Assembly: GCA_008671285.1 (NCBI GenBank)
Contig: RPYR01000215.1
Coordinates: forward strand, 1-7,758
Length of the DNA: 7,758 nt
Source of the DNA: Collinsella aerofaciens
Lineage (GTDB): Bacteria > Actinomycetota > Coriobacteriia > Coriobacteriales > Coriobacteriaceae
Reading direction: 5' to 3'
In this document: positions 1 through 6,144 of the stretch, one piece after another
Layout of the letters: every line of letters begins with the position of its first letter
How positions within the stretch are numbered: position 1 is the stretch's first letter
Notes under the pieces: generated by a model
Database searches by the model: none
The model's input: the letters and a program-made list of their open reading frames with translations, nothing else
Told to the model about the DNA's origin: nothing
Made by a program: the position numbers and the translations under genes

Positions 1-155
1 ATATCGGCATGCTCGGGATCGAGCGCCATGAGGCAACCATACGAATCGAGCAGACCGCTCACGCGCTCAGAGTCGTGCTGATTCATCTGGCAGCCAAAGG
101 TGCGGATAAAGTAGGTTTTACCGGCAAGAATATCGCGTACGGAACGCTGGTCCAT
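1..155 (-). CDS. miaB: tRNA-2-methylthio-N6-dimethylallyladenosine synthase MiaB, N-terminal fragment
   Basis: This is the 5' end of a gene that leaves the window at base 1; about 51 codons are visible. The translation contains TFGCQMN followed by DSERVSGLL, the signature at the start of the N-terminal methylthiotransferase (UPF0004) domain of MiaB; the Cys in it is the first ligand of the auxiliary [4Fe-4S] cluster. MiaB is a radical SAM enzyme that methylthiolates i6A37 in tRNAs reading UNN codons. Two in-frame ATGs exist, at 161 and 155. I chose 155 because the AGGA at 164-167 then lies 9 nt upstream, against only 3 nt for 161. An in-frame stop at 198-200 rules out a long extension. The gene follows spoVS after 49 bases and probably shares its transcript. 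RimO-type paralogues lack this QMNxxDSER form, so the MiaB assignment is fairly secure although only the N-terminus is seen. Confidence 0.9.
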   Translation of the reverse strand, partial: MDQRSVRDILAGKTYFIRTFGCQMNQHDSERVSGLLDSYGCLMALDPEHAD

Positions 156-204
156 GTGCATAAGTCCTAACGATGGAAGGGAGGCGAATCGAGGCAATCA
201 GAAG

Positions 205-522
205 CTATGCCACAGGCTTAACATCATCCATGACGACGTTATCCATAGCAGCTCGATTGATCTGGTGAACGTAGATAGAAAGGCGGATGGCCGTGCGCGA
301 CTCCCCGTTAATGAGGATGTCAGAGAACACGGGCGCGCAGGAAATATCAAAACCAGTTGGAATCAAAAAACCGCGCGCGATAGCCACGGCCTTAATGGCC
401 TGGTTGACCGCACCGGCGCCGACACACTGGATGTTGACGGGTACACCGTCCTTGACCATGCCGGCGATGGCGCCGGCAACGGACGCGGGCGATGATTTGC
501 TTGATACCTTCAGGCAATCCAT
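205..522 (-). CDS. spoVS: Stage V sporulation protein S (SpoVS) family, small Alba-like protein
   Basis: This 105-residue protein begins MDCLKVSSKSSPASVAGAIA and continues with VGAGAVNQAIKAVAIARGF (about residues 34-52) and a PVFSDILINGESRTAI stretch, matching SpoVS along nearly its full length. SpoVS proteins are small, Alba-like and probably bind nucleic acid; in Bacillus subtilis SpoVS affects sporulation stage V and septation. The family is usually about 86 residues, so some 18 residues (about 87-105, rich in Asn, Asp and Val) form an extra C-terminal tail. An open frame runs upstream to 597, but the ATG at 522 is preceded by AGGAG 7 nt away and matches the family N-terminus, so I start there. 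The gene lies 74 bases after the ATPase gene and 49 before miaB, as in the Bacillus rny-ymdB-spoVS block. No spore genes are visible here and the likely host group does not sporulate, so its role is presumably not sporulation. I see no convincing promoter of its own. Confidence 0.93.
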   Translation of the reverse strand: MDCLKVSSKSSPASVAGAIAGMVKDGVPVNIQCVGAGAVNQAIKAVAIARGFLIPTGFDISCAPVFSDILINGESRTAIRLSIYVHQINRAAMDNVVMDDVKPVA

Positions 523-571
523 GAAGAAACTCCTGCGTTTAAAAGTACGTTTTAACTGCAATAACTTTATC

Positions 572-591
572 TTACCGAGTGGACTCGGTAA
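572..591 (-). terminator. Intergenic hairpin between the ATPase gene and spoVS (weak terminator or processing stem)
   Basis: A perfect 8-bp inverted repeat, TTACCGAG / CTCGGTAA with a 4-base loop, starts 6 bases after the ATPase stop codon. On the minus strand it is followed by GATAAAGTTATT, which is A/T-rich but not a real T run, so full termination is doubtful. It could lower expression of spoVS and miaB relative to rny, protect a 3' end, or be a processing site. The stem is seen directly; its function is inferred. Confidence 0.4.
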
Positions 592-596
592 AGGCA

Positions 597-1682
597 CTAT
601 TCCTCTTTGGCAAGATCGAAGGTCACAGTGATTCGATCACGCGAAACGCGAATCTTTGGGTCGCCGCAAAGGTTGAGATAGTACCGGGCGGCAAGGTCAT
701 TAAAGTCACGCTCCACAGCACGCGAAAACTGTGCCATGTCATCCTTGGCAATACGTAGCCCGCGACGATCCTTCGCAAGATCGACAGGAGCCGGCGCATG
801 CGAGGACGAATCACGCTCGCGCAGCAGACGCGCGGTCACACCGCGAACGGGCTTAATCTGCCCTGCCAAAATGCGATGAGCCGTGCGCTCGGACATCTCA
901 AGACCCAAACCCGAACAGATACGGATAAAGTCCTCGGCATCAGAGGCAAGGCCTAAACGATCGACAACCGGAAGCTCGCTCTCGTCATCAATAAACAGGA
1001 GACGAGACGTATCGAGCCGACTTGTCGCCTGAGCATAAAGGGTCGCGGCAATCTCAGACGGAGAACCAAGATAGACATCGCAACCACGCAGCTCCTCGAG
1101 CGCAAACTCACAGGCAGCGCGAATAATATTATGCGGGCCGCGAGCACAGACATAACGTCCGTCCTCATCCTTGACGGCCTGGGGCCAGCTGGACTGATCG
1201 GCACGCTCGCTGAGGCGGTCGGCTGCAACGCTCACCTTAAAGGCTGAACCAAGATCGACGCCGGACGTGACCACACGGGCCTCGTCGGTGTTCTGCTTGA
1301 TCGAAAACAATGCCATGCCACGACCGTGAACGCCCCAACGGTCCATCTTCATGCTCTCGAGCTTTGAGGTAACGCGAGCATCGAAGATTCGCTCTTGCAT
1401 ATCCTGCGGAACACCCGAGCCGTTATCCAGAAAGACAAGCGTGCGGACGCCATCTTCCTTGGTCGTGGCGAGATAGACCTTGTCGGCGCCGGCATCGCGA
1501 GCATTACGGAGCATTTCGATGACGATATCCTCGACATGCTGAATGTCGTGCTTTGCCTGGCGCCGCTCGGCCTCCGAAACGCGGAGGCGGACATACCCCT
1601 CGCCAAGGTTCTCCTCGACGCGAAGGTTGCCCTCCCCCGACATCGACGCGATAAATGAGATGAGCTCGTTCGCGTCGCTCAT
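597..1682 (-). CDS. GHKL-superfamily ATPase with MutL-like ATP-binding motifs, function unknown
   Basis: The 361-residue protein has a clear GHKL (gyrase, Hsp90, histidine kinase, MutL) ATP-binding domain in its first 150 or so residues. The N box has E56, N60 and D63-A64 in EMLRNARDAGAD. The Mg/adenine G1 box is DNGSG at 86-90. VTSK at 104-107 resembles the TSK segment of MutL, and the lid/G2 box is GVHGRGMAL at 117-125. The motif order and TSK lysine look more like MutL than like a sensor kinase: there is no His phosphoacceptor domain, sensor domain or membrane segment. Residues 150-361 match no family I recognise. They show no MutL endonuclease motif and no gyrase or Hsp90 middle domain; a helical stretch around 263-290 could bind nucleic acid, which is speculation. 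The ATG is 1 base after the rny stop with no Shine-Dalgarno sequence, suggesting translational coupling to rny. The position between rny and spoVS is the one held by ymdB in Bacillus. Confidence 0.88.
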   Translation of the reverse strand: MSDANELISFIASMSGEGNLRVEENLGEGYVRLRVSEAERRQAKHDIQHVEDIVIEMLRNARDAGADKVYLATTKEDGVRTLVFLDNGSGVPQDMQERIFDARVTSKLESMKMDRWGVHGRGMALFSIKQNTDEARVVTSGVDLGSAFKVSVAADRLSERADQSSWPQAVKDEDGRYVCARGPHNIIRAACEFALEELRGCDVYLGSPSEIAATLYAQATSRLDTSRLLFIDDESELPVVDRLGLASDAEDFIRICSGLGLEMSERTAHRILAGQIKPVRGVTARLLRERDSSSHAPAPVDLAKDRRGLRIAKDDMAQFSRAVERDFNDLAARYYLNLCGDPKIRVSRDRITVTFDLAKEE

Positions 1683-1683
1683 G

Positions 1684-3234
1684 TTATTTAGCGATATCGA
1701 CAGCGCGGCTCTCGCGAATCACGACGACGCGCACCTGACCGGGATACTCCATCTCTTCCTCGATCTGATGGGCGATATCGTGAGCCAGGACCGTGGACTG
1801 GGCATCGGAGATCTTGTCCGGCTGAACCATGACGTGGACCTCGCGACCAGCCTGCATGGCATAGGTACGCTCGACGCCTTCATGGGAGTTGGCGATCTCC
1901 TCGAGCTTCTCGAGACGCTTGATGTAGTTCTCGGCAGACTCGCGACGGGCACCGGGGCGAGAAGCAGAGACAGCATCAGCGGCCTGTACCAGGACATCGA
2001 GCACCGTGTTAGGGTCGACATCGGCATGGTGAGCCTCGATAGCATGAACGATAACGGGCTTCTCGCCATAACGGCGGGCAAGCTCGGCGCCGATGACGGC
2101 ATGCGGGCCCTCGACGTCGTGGTCGATTGCCTTGCCCAGGTCGTGCAGCAGGCCGGCGCGCTTGGCGGTCACAACGTCCAGGCCAAGCTCGGAAGCCATC
2201 ACGCCGCACAGGTCAGAGACTTCGAGGGAGTGCTGAAGCACGTTCTGACCAAACGAGGTACGGTAGCGCAGGGCACCAAGGGTCTTGACGATCTCGGGGT
2301 GCAGGTCGTGGATGCCGGTATCGAAGGCAGCCTGCTCGCCAGCCTCGCGCACGCGCTGCTGAACCAGGTCGGCAGCCTTGTGATACATCTCCTCGATGCG
2401 GGCGGGGTGAATGCGGCCGTCGGCGATGAGGTTCTCGAGGGCAACACGGGCGGTCTCACGACGGACCGGGTCGAAGCTCGAAAGAACGACGGTCTCAGGC
2501 GTGTCGTCGATAACGAGGTTGACGCCGGAAACCTGCTCGAAGGTCCGGATGTTGCGACCTTCGCGACCGATGATACGGCCCTTGAGGTCATCAGAGGGAA
2601 TGTGCACGGAGGTAACGGTGACCTCGGCTGTGTGGTCGGCAGCGCAGCGCTGAATCGCCAGGGACAGAATCTCCTGGGCGGTCTTGTGGCACTCGGCGCG
2701 AACCTGCTGCTCGGACTCGCGAATGATCGTGGCAGCCTCGTGGGTGACCTCGCCGCGAACCTTATCGAGGAGCTCCTTGTGGGCGTCCTCGCGGGTCAGG
2801 TCGGCGATACGCTCGAGCTCGGAGGTCTGCTTGGCGCAGAGCTCCTCAAGCTCGCGGGAGCGCTTCTCGACCTGACCGGCCTGGCTGGACAGCTGGTGCT
2901 CACGCTTGTCGAGAGCGTCGTTGCGGCGATCGAGGGATTCCTCGCGCTGCATCACGCGGTTCTCGAGCGTACGAATCTCGCTCTTACGCTGCTTGTCCTC
3001 GGCCTCGGCGGCCTGCTTGTTCTTGATGATCTCCTCTTTAGCCTCGAGCAGAGCCTCTTTTTTGAGGGTCTCGGCCTGACGCTTAGCATCACCGATCAGA
3101 GACTCAGCCTGTGCGTGTGCCGACTGGATCTTTTCGTCGGCCTCGTGAAGACTACCCTGCTTGGCGGTGCGCATGTAGGCAATGGCGGCGATGGCACCCA
3201 AAACGATGCCAACGAGCGCTGCGATGATAGGCAT
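1684..3234 (-). CDS. rny: Ribonuclease Y (membrane-anchored endoribonuclease)
   Basis: RNase Y initiates decay and processing of many mRNAs in Gram-positive bacteria. The 516-residue product is close to the B. subtilis length of about 520. It has an N-terminal membrane anchor (residues about 2-20, rich in Ala, Ile and Val), then a long charged coiled coil (about 25-185), a KH RNA-binding domain with [10 protein letters not shown] at 219-228, and an HD domain with H335, LLHDLGK around the HD pair at 364-365, and EAHHAD near 400. It ends in the typical RNase Y tail, with [10 protein letters not shown] near 495. A GTG at 3240 would add two residues, but AAAGGAG directly abuts it and sits about 5-6 nt before the ATG at 3234, so I start at the ATG. 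The gene has its own upstream promoter and structured leader, and heads a probable operon with the GHKL ATPase, spoVS and miaB. Confidence 0.97.
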   Translation of the reverse strand: MPIIAALVGIVLGAIAAIAYMRTAKQGSLHEADEKIQSAHAQAESLIGDAKRQAETLKKEALLEAKEEIIKNKQAAEAEDKQRKSEIRTLENRVMQREESLDRRNDALDKREHQLSSQAGQVEKRSRELEELCAKQTSELERIADLTREDAHKELLDKVRGEVTHEAATIIRESEQQVRAECHKTAQEILSLAIQRCAADHTAEVTVTSVHIPSDDLKGRIIGREGRNIRTFEQVSGVNLVIDDTPETVVLSSFDPVRRETARVALENLIADGRIHPARIEEMYHKAADLVQQRVREAGEQAAFDTGIHDLHPEIVKTLGALRYRTSFGQNVLQHSLEVSDLCGVMASELGLDVVTAKRAGLLHDLGKAIDHDVEGPHAVIGAELARRYGEKPVIVHAIEAHHADVDPNTVLDVLVQAADAVSASRPGARRESAENYIKRLEKLEEIANSHEGVERTYAMQAGREVHVMVQPDKISDAQSTVLAHDIAHQIEEEMEYPGQVRVVVIRESRAVDIAK

Positions 3235-3269
3235 GCTCACTCCTTTTTATGGATTCGTTACACAACAAA

Positions 3270-3295
3270 GCGAACCGTCCTTACGAACGGCTCGC
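3270..3295 (-). terminator. rny leader hairpin followed by a T-rich run (attenuator candidate)
   Basis: In the 5' leader of rny the arms GCGAGCCGT and ACGGTTCGC pair over 9 bp with one G-U pair and an 8-base loop. On the transcribed strand the stem is followed at once by TTTGTTG. It lies about 35 bases before the rny start codon and downstream of the predicted promoter, so as a terminator it would act as an attenuator. It could instead be a stabilising stem or a site for RNase Y feedback. The fold was paired by eye, without an energy calculation. Confidence 0.45.
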
Positions 3296-3356
3296 GACAT
3301 TTGAGTAATATGGGCGCAGCTTATGCGGGTCGGATACAGATAAACATATAAACAAA

Positions 3357-3371
3357 CTCATCACAGATGAG
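3357..3371 (-). other. Small leader hairpin upstream of rny with a downstream T-rich tract
   Basis: CTCATC and GATGAG form a perfect 6-bp stem with a 3-base loop. On the minus strand it is followed by TTTGTTTATATGTTT. The stem is short, so it would be a weak terminator on its own. It lies about 20-35 nt after the expected start of the rny transcript. Together with the larger hairpin at 3270-3295 it suggests a structured leader. Confidence 0.35.
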
Positions 3372-3400
3372 CACATATCACAAAGCAAATGACAGTGTTT

Positions 3401-3429
3401 ATCGTACGTTGAACCACAACAACTGTCAA
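3401..3429 (-). promoter_or_regulatory. Predicted sigma-70-type promoter of rny
   Basis: On the minus strand there is a consensus -35 TTGACA (3424-3429), a spacer of exactly 17 bases and a -10 TACGAT (3401-3406), which keeps the important first, second and last positions of TATAAT. Transcription would start near 3394 and give a leader of about 160 nt before the rny start. The -35 directly follows the proposed recX terminator, as expected for a compact operon boundary. No LexA palindrome overlaps it. Confidence 0.6.
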
Positions 3430-3434
3430 ATAAA

Positions 3435-3477
3435 TGGCCCCGGCACGGCGGCTAAAACACGGTGAACGGCAGGGCCA
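3435..3477 (-). terminator. Possible terminator of the recA-recX unit
   Basis: Fifteen bases after the recX stop, TGGCCC (3472-3477 read on the minus strand) can pair with GGGCCA (3435-3440), closing a 31-base G/C-rich loop that may hold minor internal pairs. The downstream arm is followed by TTTATTTG on the transcribed strand. The closing stem is only 6 bp with a large loop, so this is a moderate call supported mainly by its position between a stop codon and a promoter. Confidence 0.42.
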
Positions 3478-3491
3478 CAAAACGCATACGC

Positions 3492-4184
3492 CTAAACCGC
3501 ACATTCCTCGCGTTCGGCATCGAGACGTGCCTTAACGGCATCGGCGGCGACGTGATACGAGAAGCCCTTGCCCATCAAAAACCGAACCAGTTTTTCGAAT
3601 GCGCGCGTCTCTGGAACACGCCGCTTGGCGAGCAGGGCTGACGCACGCGCCAAATCGTCTTCGACGGCAAAATAATCCTCGGGATAACCGGGAATGTCAT
3701 CGAGCACGACATGACGGCGCTTGAGCTCGGTCTCGATTTTGCGCTGTCCCCAACCGCGCCGCTTGCGCTCCTCGATAAAGTACGAGCAAAAGCGGCTCTC
3801 GTCTAAAAAACGATACTCGGTGGCGCGCTCGACGGCGAAATCGATCGCAGGCTGGTGAAAGCCGTAGCGAGCCAGCTTGTCACGGACCTCACCCGTCGCA
3901 TGGTCGCGGCGCGATAACATCTCGGTCACCATGGTAAGTGCACATTTACGCTCAATGAGCTGCACCGCCTCACGGAAGTTGTCCCAATCACAGGGAAGAT
4001 CGGGGCGGTTTTTGACATACAGCCGCGCGACCCGCACGGGAATCCAAATCGACCGTTCAAAACCGCCCTCAAGCTCACAATCAATATGTGCGCAAGGCTT
4101 TTTGGACGCATACCCGCTCGAGAACGAGGAGGCCGCCTTCTTATCGGGAAAGACGACCGTGGCCTCGGTCACCGTATACGACAT
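3492..4184 (-). CDS. recX: Regulatory protein RecX (modulator of RecA)
   Basis: RecX proteins bind RecA filaments and limit or modulate RecA activity. This 230-residue protein shows the helical RecX repeats: LSRRDHATGEVRDKLARYGF at 90-109, then RFLDESRFCSYFIEERKRRG from about 125 followed by W-GQRKIETELKRR, and a last repeat with VRFLMGKGFSYHVAADAV near 200-217. The first 80 or so residues are an extension absent from the short (about 166 residue) E. coli RecX; longer RecX proteins are known in Firmicutes. The start ATG lies 11 bases after the recA stop and has no evident Shine-Dalgarno sequence, so translation is probably coupled to recA and transcription shared with it under SOS control. 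The arrangement recA-recX is itself strong support. I know of no function for the N-terminal segment. Confidence 0.93.
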   Translation of the reverse strand: MSYTVTEATVVFPDKKAASSFSSGYASKKPCAHIDCELEGGFERSIWIPVRVARLYVKNRPDLPCDWDNFREAVQLIERKCALTMVTEMLSRRDHATGEVRDKLARYGFHQPAIDFAVERATEYRFLDESRFCSYFIEERKRRGWGQRKIETELKRRHVVLDDIPGYPEDYFAVEDDLARASALLAKRRVPETRAFEKLVRFLMGKGFSYHVAADAVKARLDAEREECAV

Positions 4185-4195
4185 GAGCGTAACCG

Positions 4196-5344
4196 CTACT
4201 CGTCGTCATCATCGAGCATGGCGGACCCATCGATGGCGTAAAGCTCGTCAAACTCCTCAGGCGCAGGCTGATCGGTCAGCTCGACCTCGGACGGAGCATC
4301 GTCATCAAACTCAAGTCCACAGGCAAGGCGGACCTTATGCTCAATCTCGTCGGCGCAATCGGGGTGTTCGCGCAGGAACGCCTTGGCGGCCTCGCGACCA
4401 TTGCCGAGCTTGTCCTCGCCATAGGCAAACCAGGAGCCCATCTTCTTGCAGATGCCGCACTCGACAGCCATGTCAAGAATCGAGCCCTCCTTAGAGATGC
4501 CCGTACCGTACATGATGTCGAACTCAGCAGAGCGGAACGGAGCTGCCACCTTGTTCTTAACGACCTTGGCGCGCACGCGGTTACCGATAACCTCGTCCTT
4601 AAGCTTAATGCTGTCGATGCGGCGAATGTCGATACGCACCGAAGAGAAGAACTTAAGGGCGCGGCCGCCCGTCGTAGTCTCGGGGTTGCCGAACATGACG
4701 CCGATCTTCTCACGCAGCTGGTTAATGAAGATGCACGTCGTGTTGGACTTGGACAGCGAGCCGGCGAGCTTGCGGAGCGCCTGGCTCATCAGGCGAGCCT
4801 GAAGACCGACCGTAGTATCGCCGATTTCTCCCTCGATCTCGGCACGCGGGGTCAGCGCGGCGACGGAGTCGACGACGATGGCATCGATGGCGCCGGAACG
4901 CACGAGCATGTCAACAATCTCGAGCGCCTGCTCGCCCGTGTCGGGCTGGGAAATGAGCACCTCGTCGATATCCACGCCGATGCGCGCGGCATACGTGGGA
5001 TCGAGCGCGTGCTCGGCATCGATAAATGCCACAACGCCACCCATTGCCTGGGCCTCGGCCAGGATCTCGAGCGAAAGCGTCGTCTTACCGGAGGACTCAG
5101 GACCGTAAATCTCGACGATACGGCCGCGCGGCACGCCGCCGATACCCAGCGCGGCATCGAGGGCCAGGGCGCCCGTGGGAATGGCCTCGACCTCGAGCTC
5201 GGGACCACCGTCGCCGTACCTCATGATGGAACCCTGGCCGAATTTCTTCTCGATCTCGGCCTTGGTGGTGGCGATCATCTCATCGCGCTCTTTACCCGTC
5301 GTGCGAGCATGAACGGTACGTACGGGACCTGAATTCTTGGCCAT
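4196..5344 (-). CDS. recA: Recombinase RecA
   Basis: RecA forms ATP-dependent filaments on single-stranded DNA, catalyses strand exchange and triggers LexA self-cleavage. The 382-residue protein has the Walker A motif GPESSGKTT at 81-89, the catalytic Glu in DAEHALDP (E111), Walker B with VVDS at 157-160, the L1 region around EGEIGD (171-176) and the L2 segment from NQLREKIG (208 onward) through TTTGG. The family core is near-canonical. An N-terminal extension of about 15 residues and an acidic C-terminal tail ending DDDDE flank it; acidic tails are known to tune RecA activity. An ATG at 5365 would add 7 residues, but AGGAGG lies 7 nt before the ATG at 5344, so that is the start. Just upstream are a strong promoter and a LexA box, and recX follows after 11 bases. 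Confidence 0.99.
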   Translation of the reverse strand: MAKNSGPVRTVHARTTGKERDEMIATTKAEIEKKFGQGSIMRYGDGGPELEVEAIPTGALALDAALGIGGVPRGRIVEIYGPESSGKTTLSLEILAEAQAMGGVVAFIDAEHALDPTYAARIGVDIDEVLISQPDTGEQALEIVDMLVRSGAIDAIVVDSVAALTPRAEIEGEIGDTTVGLQARLMSQALRKLAGSLSKSNTTCIFINQLREKIGVMFGNPETTTGGRALKFFSSVRIDIRRIDSIKLKDEVIGNRVRAKVVKNKVAAPFRSAEFDIMYGTGISKEGSILDMAVECGICKKMGSWFAYGEDKLGNGREAAKAFLREHPDCADEIEHKVRLACGLEFDDDAPSEVELTDQPAPEEFDELYAIDGSAMLDDDDE

Positions 5345-5374
5345 GAATAGCCCTCCTCTTAACAACCTGCATCG

Positions 5375-5403
5375 ATAATAAACGAACGGCTGTTCGTGGT
5401 CAA
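5375..5403 (-). promoter_or_regulatory. recA promoter
   Basis: Read on the minus strand, a -35 TTGACC (5398-5403) and a -10 TATTAT (5375-5380) are separated by exactly 17 bases. Both differ from consensus by a single base. Transcription should begin near 5368, about 24 bases before the recA start codon, leaving room for the AGGAGG ribosome binding site. The whole spacer is occupied by the LexA operator. Confidence 0.85.
5383..5396. promoter_or_regulatory. LexA operator (SOS box) of recA
   Basis: CGAACGGCTGTTCG is a perfect 5+5 bp palindrome around GGCT and fits the Gram-positive LexA consensus CGAACNNNNGTTCG; one more A/T pair on each side extends the symmetry. It sits inside the 17-bp spacer of the recA promoter, so bound LexA would block RNA polymerase. 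This implies that recA, and probably recX, is induced by DNA damage. The organism must then encode a LexA of the Bacillus/actinobacterial specificity, which is not in this window. Confidence 0.92.
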
Positions 5404-5433
5404 CCGTTCAGGCCAATCATATGCAGGCGGTCT

Positions 5434-5495
5434 TTCCAAAACCCAACCAAACGCCGACCAAACACTGACCAAATGCTTGACCACAAAGGACCAAA
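5434..5495. repeat. Six helically phased heptamers (consensus GACCAAA / TTTGGTC) upstream of recA
   Basis: Related heptamers begin at 5434 (TTCCAAA), 5445 (AACCAAA), 5456, 5467 and 5489 (all GACCAAA) and 5479 (GACCACA). The start-to-start steps are 11, 11, 11, 12 and 10 bases, so all copies face the same side of the helix. The period is not a multiple of three, which argues against a coding repeat. The array covers roughly -66 to -128 relative to the expected recA start site, a place where an activator or a cooperative DNA-binding protein could act. The repeats are seen directly; a regulatory role is inferred. Confidence 0.7.
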
Positions 5496-5570
5496 TATGA
5501 ACAAGGCAGGCAAAAATACATCTACAACCAGCACAAACGCCAAATGAGCCTAAGGTCCCTATCTCCACAA

Positions 5571-5594
5571 TTAAGGGGCTCGGAGGCCCCTTAA
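5571..5594 (-). terminator. Terminator of the rimO-pgsA-cinA operon
   Basis: The arms TTAAGGGGC and GCCCCTTAA form a perfect 9-bp stem with a 6-base loop, starting 7 bases after the cinA stop codon. The minus strand has TTTT before the stem and TTAATTGT at its 3' side, so the T tract is only moderate, but the G/C core is strong. It separates the upstream operon from the independently promoted, SOS-regulated recA. Confidence 0.75.
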
Positions 5595-5601
5595 AACACG
5601 T

Positions 5602-6138
5602 CTATTCCATAGAGTTGAGCACAAGGGCAATGCGACCCAATGCCTCCGTGACCGCATGGGCACGAACACACGAACGGTCGCCCTCATAGTGGCAGCGCAC
5701 AGAGTCCACGACCGGCACGCCCCCATCGGCGGAACGATGCGCCCAGCCAATATAGAAAGTGCCCGCCGGATCGTCCTCAGTGCCACCGCCGGGGCCGGCA
5801 TAACCCGTTGCGCTCACTGCAATATCGCTCTGGTACAGCTCCAGCGAACCCGCCGCCATCTCGCGCGCGGTCTGATGCGACACCGCGGTATAGCGGTCGA
5901 GCGTCTCCTGCTCAACACCCAGCACGCGATGCTTAATCTCATCGCAGTAGGTCACCGCACCGCCACGCAGCACAGCCGAGGCGCCTGGGATATCGGCAAT
6001 CGTCGAGGCGATCATACCCGCCGTCAGAGACTCAGCCGTCGAAACCGTCACGCCCCGAGCGCTCGCGCGCTCGACGATATCGCGCGCCAGCTCCTCGTTA
6101 TGTGCGAAAATCTGCTCAAAAGAGTCCGTCATACCCAC
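5602..6138 (-). CDS. pncC: CinA C-terminal-domain protein, nicotinamide-nucleotide amidohydrolase (PncC type)
   Basis: The 178-residue protein is a stand-alone CinA C-terminal domain. Visible motifs are STAESLTAGMIASTIADIPG (about 33-52), GGAVTYCDEIKHRVLGV (about 59-75) and SATGYAGPGGG (about 109-119) followed by the DPAGTFYIGW strand. PncC enzymes deamidate nicotinamide mononucleotide to nicotinate mononucleotide in NAD salvage. Full-length CinA carries an extra N-terminal MoaB-like domain, which is absent here; the length is close to E. coli PncC (165 residues). The start is uncertain: GTG at 6138 has a weak TAGG 5 nt upstream, while an ATG at 6132 has only GGTGGG almost touching it. The gene is 6 bases after pgsA and probably coupled to it. 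The neighbourhood with recA is typical for cinA, which often shares the recA region in Gram-positive bacteria. Confidence 0.92.
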   Translation of the reverse strand: MGMTDSFEQIFAHNEELARDIVERASARGVTVSTAESLTAGMIASTIADIPGASAVLRGGAVTYCDEIKHRVLGVEQETLDRYTAVSHQTAREMAAGSLELYQSDIAVSATGYAGPGGGTEDDPAGTFYIGWAHRSADGGVPVVDSVRCHYEGDRSCVRAHAVTEALGRIALVLNSME

Positions 6139-6144
6139 CAGGAC

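Noticed and set aside
523..571. A separate promoter for spoVS in the A/T-rich stretch before it.
   Set aside because: TACTTT could be a -10, but no -35 lies at a suitable distance.
523..597. A 25-residue N-terminal extension of SpoVS starting at 597.
   Set aside because: It would include the intergenic hairpin. The family N-terminus and a good AGGAG site mark the ATG at 522.
3283..3296. A second LexA box in the rny leader, since ACGAACGGCT is identical to ten bases of the recA operator.
   Set aside because: The other half reads CGCG where GTTCG is needed, so the palindrome is lost. The bases are also accounted for by the 3270-3295 hairpin.
1543..3351. A 602-codon open frame on the plus strand opposite rny.
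   Set aside because: It is a complement-frame shadow of the Glu/Ala/Leu-rich RNase Y coiled coil, giving long Leu/Gly/Val runs. RNase Y itself has complete KH and HD domains.
4337..5332. A 331-codon open frame on the plus strand opposite recA.
   Set aside because: recA is complete and highly conserved on the other strand. The opposing product has no recognisable motif and no plausible ribosome site.
5359..5568. A 69-codon minus-strand frame in the cinA-recA gap.
   Set aside because: It runs through the recA promoter, LexA box and heptamer array, so its sequence is better explained by regulatory DNA. The product resembles no family I know.
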